Part shown: positions 1-6,373 of the stretch, in pieces
Numbering within the stretch: the first letter of the stretch is position 1
Layout: every line of letters starts with the position of its first letter
Assembly: GCF_934190855.1 (NCBI RefSeq)
Contig: NZ_CAKPTN010000033.1
Span: 1-13,785, forward strand
Length of the DNA stretch: 13,785 nucleotides
Reading direction: 5' to 3'
Source of the DNA: an uncultured Veillonella sp.
GTDB taxonomy: Bacteria > Bacillota > Negativicutes > Veillonellales > Veillonellaceae
The notes under the pieces: generated by a model
Told to the model about the DNA's origin: nothing
What the model saw: the letters and a program-made list of their open reading frames with translations, nothing else
Databases searched by the model: none
Program-made: the position numbers and the translations under genes

Positions 1-348
1 GCCTAACGCTATTGCAGATACCAAATCCACATTTAACTTAAGTGCATTTGCAATACTTATTGCAATTTGTTCAACCTCTAAAGGATGAGTTAATCTAGTT
101 CTATGATCCCCTTCACGAGTAGCAGAAATAACTTGGGTTTTATCTTGTAATCTACGAAATCCACCTGTATACAGAATTTTATCTCTTTGTCTTCTAAGGT
201 CCGTACGATATGTCTCTTCTAATCTATCTGATGCTTCTTCTACATCCGAGGTTTTATGTTGAGTTATCTTTTTATATCCATAATCACCGATATTAGAATT
301 GAATATGCGCTCTAAATCTTTACTTTTAAGTGGAATATTTTCTCCCAT
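1..348 (-). CDS. dGTPase-like HD-domain phosphohydrolase, N-terminal part (cut by window edge)
   Basis: The minus strand reads open from an ATG at 348 to the window edge, giving 116 residues. The pattern [13 protein letters not shown] (residues 47-59), then [10 protein letters not shown] (64-73), then [15 protein letters not shown] (82-96) and a closing AIALG is the N-terminal signature of the Dgt family, which hydrolyses dGTP to deoxyguanosine and triphosphate. His88 would be the first metal-ligand histidine of the HD domain; the HD pair itself (GHDxGH) should lie just beyond position 1. The start at 348 has GGGGG a few bases upstream; an in-frame ATG at 360 has no ribosome site. No neighbour helps assign its role: it could be ordinary nucleotide-pool housekeeping or one of the dGTPases used against phage. 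The family call is firm; activity cannot be judged without the rest. Confidence 0.85.
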   Translation of the reverse strand, partial: MGENIPLKSKDLERIFNSNIGDYGYKKITQHKTSDVEEASDRLEETYRTDLRRQRDKILYTGGFRRLQDKTQVISATREGDHRTRLTHPLEVEQIAISIANALKLNVDLVSAIALG

Positions 349-378
349 TTGAACCCCCATACATAATCACAAAAATTT

Positions 379-455
379 ACTATAGTTTAAACACAAAAAA
401 CTTAAAGATAAATATTCTTATAAATACATTTTATTACTTTTTTTCAATAAAGCAA
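379..455 (-). promoter_or_regulatory. candidate promoters of the dGTPase-like gene
   Basis: The AT-rich gap 349-548 holds no gene. On the minus strand TTGCTT (450-455) and TAAAAT (428-433) are 16 bases apart, and a TATAGT (379-384) without a good -35 lies closer to the start codon. Either could serve the 348 start. In such AT-rich DNA chance matches are likely. Confidence 0.3.
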
Positions 456-548
456 CCATTCTGTTAATAACTAGTATTTCTATAAAACTATTTAAATTTA
501 TCCTCCATATAAAATTCACAAATTACAAGATAGAATTAACTTAATCGA

Positions 549-590
549 ATAAAAGTAGAGCCTTATAAATTAAATATTTATAAGGCTCTA
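549..590 (-). terminator. Rho-independent terminator of guaA
   Basis: A perfect 15-bp inverted repeat (556-570 with 576-590, loop of 5) begins about 20 bases after the guaA stop codon. On the minus strand the stem is followed by CTTTTATT. On the plus strand no T-run follows, so it acts for guaA. Confidence 0.85.
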
Positions 591-611
591 AATTCTGTAT
601 TAAATTAAGTT

Positions 612-2147
612 TTATTCCCACTCAATTGTTGCAGGTGGTTTAGATGTAATATCGTATACGATACGGTTGATGTGTTGTACTTCGTTTACGATACGACGGG
701 AGATTGTGTCCAATACGTCGTAAGGGATGCGTGCCCAGTCAGCAGTCATGAAGTCTGTTGTTGTTACGCCACGCAATGCCAATGTGTAATCGTATGTACG
801 GAAGTCACCCATAACGCCTACAGTGCGTGTAGATGTTAATACTGCAAAGTATTGGTTGATGCTACGATCAAGACCAGCTTTTGCAATTTCGTCACGGAAG
901 ATATAGTCCGCATCACGCAAGATATCGAGTTTTTCCTTAGTGATTTCACCCATTACGCGGATAGCAAGACCAGGGCCTGGGAATGGTTGACGCCATACGA
1001 GGTAATCAGCCAAACCTAATTCAGAACCAAGTTCACGCACTTCGTCTTTGAAGAGGTTACGCAATGGTTCGATAAGGCCTTTGAAGTCTACAACTGCAGG
1101 CAAGCCGCCTACGTTGTGGTGAGATTTGATAACTTCCGCTTCGCCAGTACCGGACTCAATAACGTCAGGGTAGATTGTACCTTGTGCTAAGAAGTCAACG
1201 GAACCGATTTTACGACCTTCGTCTTCGAATACGCGGATGAATTCTTCGCCGATAGCTTTACGTTTTGCTTCTGGATCTTCAAGACCAGCCAATTTATCTA
1301 AGAAACGTTTTTCCGCATCCACACGGATGAAATGCATGCCAGAATCTTTGAAAGCTGCTTCAACTTCATCGCCTTCGTTTTTACGCATCAAACCATGGTC
1401 AACGAAGATACAAGTCAATTGGTCGCCTACAGCTTTAGAGATAAGGGCTGCTGCAACGGAGCTATCTACACCGCCAGACAATGCCAACAATACTTTGCCA
1501 TCGCCTACAGTGTTACGGATTTCTTCAATAGCAGTTTTCGCATAGTTTGCCATTGTCCATGTGCCTGTGAAACCACATACTTCGTACAAGAAGTTGTGAA
1601 GCATTTCTTTACCATGTTCAGTGTGCAATACTTCTGCATGATATTGCATAGCGTATAATTTACGCTCTTTGTTTTGCATAGCTGCTGCAGGGCAGTCTTT
1701 TGTATGCGCAATAATTTCGAAACCTTCAGGTACTCTAGCTACATAGTCAACGTGGGACATCCAAACAACTTGGTCTTCGTCCAAGCCTTTGAATAGTGGA
1801 GATGTAGTGTCCACTTTAGTAGGTGTTTTACCGAACTCACGGTTATCGGCAGATTTAACTTCGCCGCCCAATGTATGCGCCATAAATTGCATACCATAGC
1901 ACATGCCAAGAATAGGAATACCAAGTTCAAAAATCTCTTTTTCGATTTTTGGAGAGTTTTCTTCATATACGCTGTTCGGACCGCCTGTGAAGATGATACC
2001 TTGCGGCTTTAATTCTTTAATTTTTTCCAGCGCTTTGTTGTATGGATATACTTCGCAGTATACGTGATTTTCACGAACACGGCGCGCGATCAATTGGTTA
2101 TATTGACCACCAAAGTCAACAACAATTACAAATTCCTTGTTTTCCAT
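612..2147 (-). CDS. guaA: GMP synthase (glutamine-hydrolysing)
   Basis: This enzyme makes GMP from XMP, ATP and glutamine in the cytoplasm, the last step of de novo guanine nucleotide synthesis. The 511 residues match the usual family length. The N-terminal class-I glutamine amidotransferase domain (about 5-190) has the nucleophile Cys83 in GMCYGMQ and the partners His170 and Glu172 in YHAEV, where most homologues have HPEV. The ATP-pyrophosphatase domain carries the P-loop SGGVDS at 224-229, and the C-terminal dimerisation domain ends in the conserved KPPATIEWE. The reading frame continues upstream to 2237, but the ATG at 2147 is chosen: it is preceded by GGAGGAAGGC, and residue 1 then starts just before the conserved [10 protein letters not shown]. 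The gene stands alone with its own promoter and terminator. Confidence 0.98.
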   Translation of the reverse strand: MENKEFVIVVDFGGQYNQLIARRVRENHVYCEVYPYNKALEKIKELKPQGIIFTGGPNSVYEENSPKIEKEIFELGIPILGMCYGMQFMAHTLGGEVKSADNREFGKTPTKVDTTSPLFKGLDEDQVVWMSHVDYVARVPEGFEIIAHTKDCPAAAMQNKERKLYAMQYHAEVLHTEHGKEMLHNFLYEVCGFTGTWTMANYAKTAIEEIRNTVGDGKVLLALSGGVDSSVAAALISKAVGDQLTCIFVDHGLMRKNEGDEVEAAFKDSGMHFIRVDAEKRFLDKLAGLEDPEAKRKAIGEEFIRVFEDEGRKIGSVDFLAQGTIYPDVIESGTGEAEVIKSHHNVGGLPAVVDFKGLIEPLRNLFKDEVRELGSELGLADYLVWRQPFPGPGLAIRVMGEITKEKLDILRDADYIFRDEIAKAGLDRSINQYFAVLTSTRTVGVMGDFRTYDYTLALRGVTTTDFMTADWARIPYDVLDTISRRIVNEVQHINRIVYDITSKPPATIEWE

Positions 2148-2220
2148 GCCTTCCTCCATATGCATCTTTGTGAAAGTATATTCACTATTATTTATGCCCA
2201 TACATTTCTGTATTGGGGAG

Positions 2221-2250
2221 CGCGTTTTTTCGAGCAAAACGCGATTTTTT
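2221..2250 (+). terminator. hairpin in the guaA leader, terminator-like on the opposite strand
   Basis: CGCGTTTT (2221-2228) pairs with AAAACGCG (2236-2243) around a 7-base loop, and on the plus strand it is followed by ATTTTTT (2244-2250), the layout of an intrinsic terminator. No plus-strand gene ends here. For guaA the same hairpin lies near the 5' end of its leader of about 105 bases, preceded rather than followed by the tract, so it should not terminate guaA. Its role is unknown. Confidence 0.45.
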
Positions 2251-2261
2251 CATTACAGTTT

Positions 2262-2270
2262 ATTATACCA
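2262..2270 (-). promoter_or_regulatory. guaA: guaA promoter (extended -10)
   Basis: The minus strand has TGG-TATAAT, a perfect -10 box with the TGn extension. No good -35 is found 16-18 bases upstream, as expected for an extended -10 promoter. Transcription would start near 2255, giving a leader of roughly 105 bases. I saw no recognisable guanine riboswitch core in it. Confidence 0.7.
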
Positions 2271-2303
2271 TACGAAGTATATGGACTCCATAGATTCCGT
2301 ATG
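2269..2303 (-). promoter_or_regulatory. dyad-symmetric element at the guaA promoter, possible operator
   Basis: An outer pair CATACGAA (2269-2276) / TTCCGTATG (2295-2303, one bulged C) encloses a perfect inner pair TATGGA (2280-2285) / TCCATA (2287-2292) around one base. The element abuts the extended -10 box and covers the place where a -35 would be, which suits a regulator site. No T-run follows on the minus strand, so it is unlikely to be the ferredoxin terminator. The regulator is unknown. Confidence 0.45.
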
Positions 2304-2336
2304 AAAATTATAAACAAGTTTTTAATGTTCGGGTTT

Positions 2337-2368
2337 TTAAAACTCTTAAGGTTCAGATTTATAACCTT
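2337..2368 (-). terminator. weak candidate terminator after the ferredoxin gene
   Basis: On the minus strand AAGGTT and AACCTT (plus coordinates 2363-2368 and 2348-2353) form a 6-bp stem followed by AAGAGTTTT. The stem is short, and read-through into guaA is possible. Confidence 0.3.
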
Positions 2369-2382
2369 CCGAAATATTACTA

Positions 2383-2610
2383 TTACACTTTGGAGTCTCC
2401 CGATTTCTGACTACTACTCTTTTGAGTCTCCCGCTTATGCATCTTCACAGCTCCAACAGGACAGATTGAGTAACAATCACCACAGCCAATGCAACCTTTA
2501 CCGATATTAAAACGAGTCATACCTTCAGTGATGCATTGAACAGGACAATCCTCAGCACAAGCACCACACTTAACACAAGTATCATCGATAATAAACTTTA
2601 AATTTCCCAT
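2383..2610 (-). CDS. small 2[4Fe-4S] ferredoxin
   Basis: This 75-residue cytoplasmic electron carrier has two bacterial-type cluster motifs. Cys12, 15 and 18 with Cys22-Pro form the first, and Cys40, 43 and 46 with Cys50-Pro the second; a ninth cysteine, Cys26, lies outside the pattern. The N-terminal 56 residues are an ordinary clostridial-type ferredoxin. The last 18 are an added polar tail rich in Lys and Ser (such as KSSSQKSGDSKV) that is not needed for cluster binding. The start at 2610 is fixed by a near-perfect ribosome site, AGGAGGTGAT. In strict anaerobes such proteins serve pyruvate oxidoreductase, hydrogenase or Rnf-type complexes, but no partner gene is adjacent, so the redox partner is not known. 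The upstream region carries repeated operator-like sites. Confidence 0.95.
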   Translation of the reverse strand: MGNLKFIIDDTCVKCGACAEDCPVQCITEGMTRFNIGKGCIGCGDCYSICPVGAVKMHKRETQKSSSQKSGDSKV

Positions 2611-2641
2611 TCTACATCACCTCCTATCTATTGCTTATCCA

Positions 2642-2670
2642 TTAATAGCTAAGAACTTAAATAATTACAA
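2642..2670 (-). promoter_or_regulatory. proximal candidate promoter of the ferredoxin gene
   Basis: On the minus strand TTGTAA (2665-2670) and TATTAA (2642-2647) are 17 bases apart. Transcription would begin about 25 bases before the start codon, leaving just room for the ribosome site. Confidence 0.45.
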
Positions 2671-2759
2671 CGCCGATATTCCTAGGACAACGCTGACTTA
2701 CCTGCGTCACCACTGACATTTCTGCATCCATTTCTACGTCAAATATATATGTATTTTCT

Positions 2760-2803
2760 AGATACTACCAGTTAAAAATATTTATTTTTAACTGGTAGTA
2801 TCT
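2760..2803. repeat. 44-base perfect palindrome, operator-like or interspersed repeat
   Basis: The left arm 2760-2779 (AGATACTACCAGTTAAAAAT) is the exact reverse complement of the right arm 2784-2803, with a 4-base loop. There is no T-run on either side, so it is not a terminator. A third copy of the arm lies at 2846-2865. Together they fill much of the 331-base gap 2611-2941, which holds no convincing gene. Confidence 0.85.
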
Positions 2804-2845
2804 CAAATATAAACATATCTAACCATACCAGAATTAATGTAATTT

Positions 2846-2873
2846 ACTTTTAACTGGTGGTATCTACATTATA
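2846..2873 (-). promoter_or_regulatory. TATAAT box followed directly by a third copy of the palindrome arm
   Basis: The minus strand has TATAAT at 2868-2873 and, two bases downstream, a copy of the palindrome arm (2846-2865) matching it at 18 of 20 positions. That places the copy over the expected transcription start, a classic repressor position. The -35 region is poor (GCTTTA at 17-base spacing). A partial match, TACCAG at 2826-2831, may be a degenerate fourth half-site. The promoter would feed the ferredoxin gene from a distance. Confidence 0.5.
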
Positions 2874-2941
2874 GTATCATTTGCGCAGCCTAAAGCTAAA
2901 TTATCTTATCGTATTTTATCTTGAACACTTAAGATTATTAC

Positions 2942-4120
2942 TTAAGATTTACGGTTTAACTCATTATTGTATGCAATGGCCGAGTAGATTGCTTTTGCCA
3001 CGCCTTGGTGGTTATTGTCTGTCGTTTCGTAGCGTGCCGCTTCTTTAATATTCGGCTTAGCATTGCCCATGGCTACACCAGCGCCTGCGAATCGCAGCAT
3101 AGATAGATCGTTTTCACTGTCACCCAGTGTCATCACTTCATCTGGGCTAAAGCCCCAGTGTTTGGCCAAGGCTTCTACGGCTGTTCCCTTTGTAGTGTGT
3201 GGCAATACAAATTCTAAATTACCTTCACTGGAGAGCAATACATCGTAAAATCTTTCACGGCCTGTACCATCGTGAAATAGGCCTTGGTATTCATCGCGCA
3301 AGTCTTGCAAGATACGTTGGCGCATCGGCTCATCACCGTAGAATATTTGAATCTTCTCAGGACCTTCATCCAAAGATTCCATATGAGCTAGTAAATCACA
3401 TACCATCGTACGAGTAGCTAAAATAAAGGGACGAATATTAGGTCTAAAGAAGAAATTAGACTGTTCTACTTCACATTCGGACATAGTCACCTTTGCCGCT
3501 TCATCACTTTCAACAAGAGCATAGTGATCATGAGTCTCACCAGGCAAATGGTCCTTGTTTACACTAGGAAGATCTTCCCCAGTTACACCAAGTTGAGCAT
3601 AATTCGTAGAGCTAGGAAGATGATTATCCATGAGGCTGATCGAACTTTTTTTATTAGGGGCTTTACGCTCACTAGCACATGCGCTTAATCGTTCAGGCGT
3701 AATACATCTAGACGGCGGATACATGCCAAAGATTTGGTCTTTCACGTAGGTCTCTACATAGACACCGTAGGTTAAAAGTTTACGCAACAAGTATAAGGCT
3801 TGTTCCTTATCAAAGTTGACGTGGAATAGACTGCGGTTTTCATCCTTGTCCATCACATAAGCGCCATTGGTACACATGAAATAGCGCAAGCAAGGCAACT
3901 TTTCAATGACATCGTTCATCTCATTCCAGGCACGACCAGAGGCAATAGCCACGCGAATGCCGCTTTCACGAGCCGCGCGAATGGCCTCAATAGCGTCCTC
4001 AGGGATGGCCTTTGCATCGTTAACCAAGGTACCATCAACGTCGGATGCAATAAATTTAATGGGTTTATCCCCCGTAAGACCTATATAATTTTTAATTTCT
4101 AATCTTTCAGTTGAGGACAT
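2942..4120 (-). CDS. Cof-type HAD-IIB phosphatase with an enlarged cap domain
   Basis: The protein is a cytoplasmic haloacid-dehalogenase-fold phosphatase, probably acting on a sugar phosphate or other small phosphoester; the substrate cannot be read from sequence. Motif I is DVDGTL with nucleophile Asp27 and acid Asp29. Motif II is Ser61 in ASGRAW, motif III is Lys311 in TTKGTAVEAL, and motif IV is GDSEND at 333-338. All catalytic positions are present. At 392 residues it is about 120 longer than most Cof proteins. The excess is mainly a polar, probably disordered stretch around 142-222 inside the cap (including KAPNKKSSISL and LPGETHDHYA). The ATG at 4120 has AGGAGG at good spacing. The ribosome site lies in the 11-base gap after the M20 gene's stop codon, so the two form an operon. 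I see no strong terminator behind it. Confidence 0.93.
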   Translation of the reverse strand: MSSTERLEIKNYIGLTGDKPIKFIASDVDGTLVNDAKAIPEDAIEAIRAARESGIRVAIASGRAWNEMNDVIEKLPCLRYFMCTNGAYVMDKDENRSLFHVNFDKEQALYLLRKLLTYGVYVETYVKDQIFGMYPPSRCITPERLSACASERKAPNKKSSISLMDNHLPSSTNYAQLGVTGEDLPSVNKDHLPGETHDHYALVESDEAAKVTMSECEVEQSNFFFRPNIRPFILATRTMVCDLLAHMESLDEGPEKIQIFYGDEPMRQRILQDLRDEYQGLFHDGTGRERFYDVLLSSEGNLEFVLPHTTKGTAVEALAKHWGFSPDEVMTLGDSENDLSMLRFAGAGVAMGNAKPNIKEAARYETTDNNHQGVAKAIYSAIAYNNELNRKS

Positions 4121-4131
4121 AAAGCCTCCTT

Positions 4132-5313
4132 TTATTTAGCACTATTAAATTCAGCAACGATTTCTTCTAGAATTGTTGGGTTTTCTACGAGTCGTAGTAA
4201 AGCACCGCCGATAATATTAGCACCATCGATGATGGTTTGTTCAATGGTTGATTCTAGCATGGCAGCGGCGAATTCTTTAGAGTGACACACTTTTGGATCC
4301 CCAACAAGGCGTAATTTAGGATGGAGTGCGGCGCATTGATAGCTGACATTACCAATATCGGAGCTACCGCCGAGGGCTGCTGCACCTGGTTCAAAATCGA
4401 GGTCCATATCAGCCATTACCTCTTCGATGAGCGCTGTACCGCGATAGTTTTGATTCATATCGTCATACGGGTTGCCATAAAACTCAACATCTACTGTTGT
4501 GCCTGTACAAAGGGCAGCCCCTTCAAAGATGTTTTTGATTTGCTCAGATAAACCGTTCAAATAGTCACGTTCTGTATGACGCACGGTGACTTCTAATTCG
4601 CCATAAGGAGGAATAATATTAGAGGCTGTACCACCTGCAATAATCCAAGTGCCGATGCGCGTTTCAGGTCGCACTTGTTGACGCATCATATCCATAGCGT
4701 GAATAGCCAGTTGTACCCCATTTACCGCATTGACGCCGTTCCAAGGCTCGCCTGCGGCGTGAGCAGGTTTGCCGTGGTATTTAGCGCGGAAACAATCAAG
4801 GGCTAAGAATTGTGAATTAGGACGCGTTTCCTCACCATCGAGGTGAACCATGATAGCAAAATCATAGTCCTTAAATACACCGGCGTTGCACATATCCACC
4901 TTGCACCCCATCGCTTCCTCGTCTGGGGTCCCGATAATATCGATATCCATGTTGAAAGTCACGCCGTCTTGTTGCATTTTACAAAGTGTTAATGCGGCGA
5001 GAATGCTCATGGCACCACTCGCACAGTGACCGCATGCATGGCCTACTTCAGGCAACGCATCGTATTCACATAAAATCGCCAAACGACCTTGAGGGTTATC
5101 TACTTTCACAACAGATGCCTTGAAGGCTGTCGGCAAATTACAGAACTCATAAGTTACATCCATGCCATGCTTTTCTAAAGCAGCACCAATGGTTTTAACA
5201 GACTCGAACTCCTGACTAGACAGCTCAGGGTTATTAGCTAATGTATAATTCACCGCAAAAGCATCTGGAGCGAAGCTTTTACAAAGATCGGAAAAAATAT
5301 GTGTAAGGGACAT
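4132..5313 (-). CDS. M20 family amidohydrolase / metallopeptidase (AbgB/M20D-like)
   Basis: This is a cytoplasmic zinc-type hydrolase of the M20 family, which cleaves N-acyl amino acids, aminobenzoyl-glutamate or small peptides; the true substrate is not known. The metal-site core is LCEYDALPEVGHACGHC (81-97), closest to the AbgB-like M20D branch, but Cys97 stands where Asp or Asn is more common. The general-base pair Glu132-Glu133 is in GTPDEEAMGCK, a histidine at 157 in MVHLDGEE follows, the lid/dimerisation domain contains GGTASNIIPP, and a late His lies in HSKEFAAAM. The length of 393 is normal for the family. The ATG at 5313 has GGAGG six bases upstream. It is the first gene of an operon with the HAD phosphatase, 11 bases downstream. 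Confidence 0.93.
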   Translation of the reverse strand: MSLTHIFSDLCKSFAPDAFAVNYTLANNPELSSQEFESVKTIGAALEKHGMDVTYEFCNLPTAFKASVVKVDNPQGRLAILCEYDALPEVGHACGHCASGAMSILAALTLCKMQQDGVTFNMDIDIIGTPDEEAMGCKVDMCNAGVFKDYDFAIMVHLDGEETRPNSQFLALDCFRAKYHGKPAHAAGEPWNGVNAVNGVQLAIHAMDMMRQQVRPETRIGTWIIAGGTASNIIPPYGELEVTVRHTERDYLNGLSEQIKNIFEGAALCTGTTVDVEFYGNPYDDMNQNYRGTALIEEVMADMDLDFEPGAAALGGSSDIGNVSYQCAALHPKLRLVGDPKVCHSKEFAAAMLESTIEQTIIDGANIIGGALLRLVENPTILEEIVAEFNSAK

Positions 5314-5357
5314 ATAGCCTCCATTAGATATATTAATACGAAACTCATGTACTCTTA

Positions 5358-5400
5358 ATTATACAATGTTATTGCCTATTGGTGTAAAATTCCGTACAAT
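5358..5400. promoter_or_regulatory. divergent promoter region between the M20 operon and the binding-protein gene
   Basis: On the plus strand TTGCCT (5372-5377), 17 bases, then TACAAT (5395-5400) would drive the binding protein. On the minus strand TATAAT (5358-5363) with TTACAC (5382-5387, spacing 18) would drive the M20 operon. The two promoters overlap and may compete or share a regulator. Confidence 0.65.
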
Positions 5401-5449
5401 ATAAACAGAAATGTATAAACCATGTATATGGATGTTTGAGGAGGTTACT

Positions 5450-6232
5450 ATGTTTAAGTTCAAAAAATTGACAGCCATCGCCCTCGTAGCGGTAGCAGCA
5501 TTGGGTTTATTGGCTGGTTGTGGCAACGAAAAACCTAAAATGACACAACAAGAAGGTGTATTGCGTGTAGGTTCTGAAACTACATTCCCACCATTCGAAT
5601 TCACTGAAGGCGACAAATATGTTGGTTTCGACGTTGATTTGTCCGAAGCAATTTCTAAAAAAATCGGCCTAAAAATGGAATTCAAATCCATGGGCTTCGA
5701 CGCTTTGATCCCAGCAGTTCAATCTGGCGATATTGACATGATTGCGGCAGGTATCAACGCTACTCCTGAACGTGAAAAAGTATTGGACTTCTCCGATGTG
5801 TATTTTGACCAAGGTGGTTTCATCACAGTTGTTCGTAAAGACAACACTACAATCCACAACATGGACGAATTGGCAGGCAAAACTGTAGGTGCTCAAATCG
5901 GCACAATCCCTGTTGAAATGGCTCAAAAAATCCCTAATACAACAGTAAAACAAATCGATTCCAATGCTAATATCTTCATGGAATTGAAAGCTGGCACAAT
6001 CGATGGCGCTATCATCGATAACGCAGTTGCTATGTACTACCTCAAACAAGGTGCTGATCAAGACCTTAAACTCGTAGGCGAACCTACTCAATCCCCAGGC
6101 ACAGTGCTTGGCGTGAAAAAAGGCAACAAAGAATTACAACAAGCTGTTAACAAAGCTCTTAAAGAACTTAAAGAAGACGGCACTTACCAAAAAATCTACG
6201 ACAAATGGTTCGGCGATTACAACAAAAAATAA
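5450..6232 (+). CDS. amino-acid ABC transporter substrate-binding lipoprotein
   Basis: This secreted lipoprotein captures a polar amino acid and delivers it to an inner-membrane ABC permease. The signal peptide (basic MFKFKK, a hydrophobic stretch, then lipobox LAG-Cys24) predicts processing by lipoprotein signal peptidase. The mature part is a family-3 solute-binding protein (GlnH/ArtJ/FliY type). LRVGSETTFPPFEF (38-51) opens lobe 1, GFDVDLSEAI (59-68) is the family signature, and Arg108 in TPEREKVLDFS is at the position that normally grips the ligand carboxylate. The length of 260 is typical. The ATG at 5450 is chosen over an upstream in-frame ATG at 5411 because it has GAGGAGG before it and starts the signal peptide. 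No permease or ATPase gene is next to it, and a strong terminator follows, so it is an orphan unit. Which amino acid it binds is not known. Confidence 0.95.
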   Translation: MFKFKKLTAIALVAVAALGLLAGCGNEKPKMTQQEGVLRVGSETTFPPFEFTEGDKYVGFDVDLSEAISKKIGLKMEFKSMGFDALIPAVQSGDIDMIAAGINATPEREKVLDFSDVYFDQGGFITVVRKDNTTIHNMDELAGKTVGAQIGTIPVEMAQKIPNTTVKQIDSNANIFMELKAGTIDGAIIDNAVAMYYLKQGADQDLKLVGEPTQSPGTVLGVKKGNKELQQAVNKALKELKEDGTYQKIYDKWFGDYNKK

Positions 6233-6262
6233 TATCTATTCTAACGCATTAGGATAAATACT

Positions 6263-6295
6263 AACCCCTCTGATAAGATTTCAGAGGGGTTTTTC
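6263..6295 (+). terminator. Rho-independent terminator of the binding-protein gene
   Basis: AACCCCTCTGA (6263-6273) pairs perfectly with TCAGAGGGGTT (6281-6291) around a 7-base loop and runs into TTTTT. Confidence 0.93.
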
Positions 6296-6299
6296 CTCT

Positions 6300-6328
6300 T
6301 TCACGGTCACTTGCCTTCGTTATATAAT
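6300..6328 (+). promoter_or_regulatory. candidate promoter of the Sel1-like gene
   Basis: TTCACG (6300-6305) and TATAAT (6323-6328) are 17 bases apart, just after the preceding terminator and about 45 bases before the start codon. The -10 is perfect; the -35 matches four of six. Confidence 0.55.
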
Positions 6329-6373
6329 AAATATGTATTCTATAGTAAATGCAATTAATGCAAAGGAGGCCTT

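Noticed and set aside
612..2237. Longer guaA start at 2237 (541 residues)
   Set aside because: No ribosome site there; the extra 30 residues are leader sequence, and the family N-terminus fits the ATG at 2147.
2148..2260. Guanine riboswitch in the guaA leader
   Set aside because: No aptamer-like conserved loops or three-way junction could be made out, and the leader contains only one short hairpin.
2064..2510. Plus-strand open frame of 148 residues
   Set aside because: It overlaps guaA, its promoter and the ferredoxin gene on the other strand and has no ribosome site or recognisable product.
2921..2938. Possible terminator after the HAD gene (ATCTT/AAGAT)
   Set aside because: Only 5 bp, A:T-rich, and no T-run follows on the minus strand.
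2927..2949. Direct repeat ACTTAAGATT, two copies 13 bases apart at the end of the HAD gene
   Set aside because: Short, AT-rich and partly coding; likely chance.
5359..5691. Minus-strand frame of 110 residues
   Set aside because: It is antisense to the binding-protein gene and its promoter, with no start signal.
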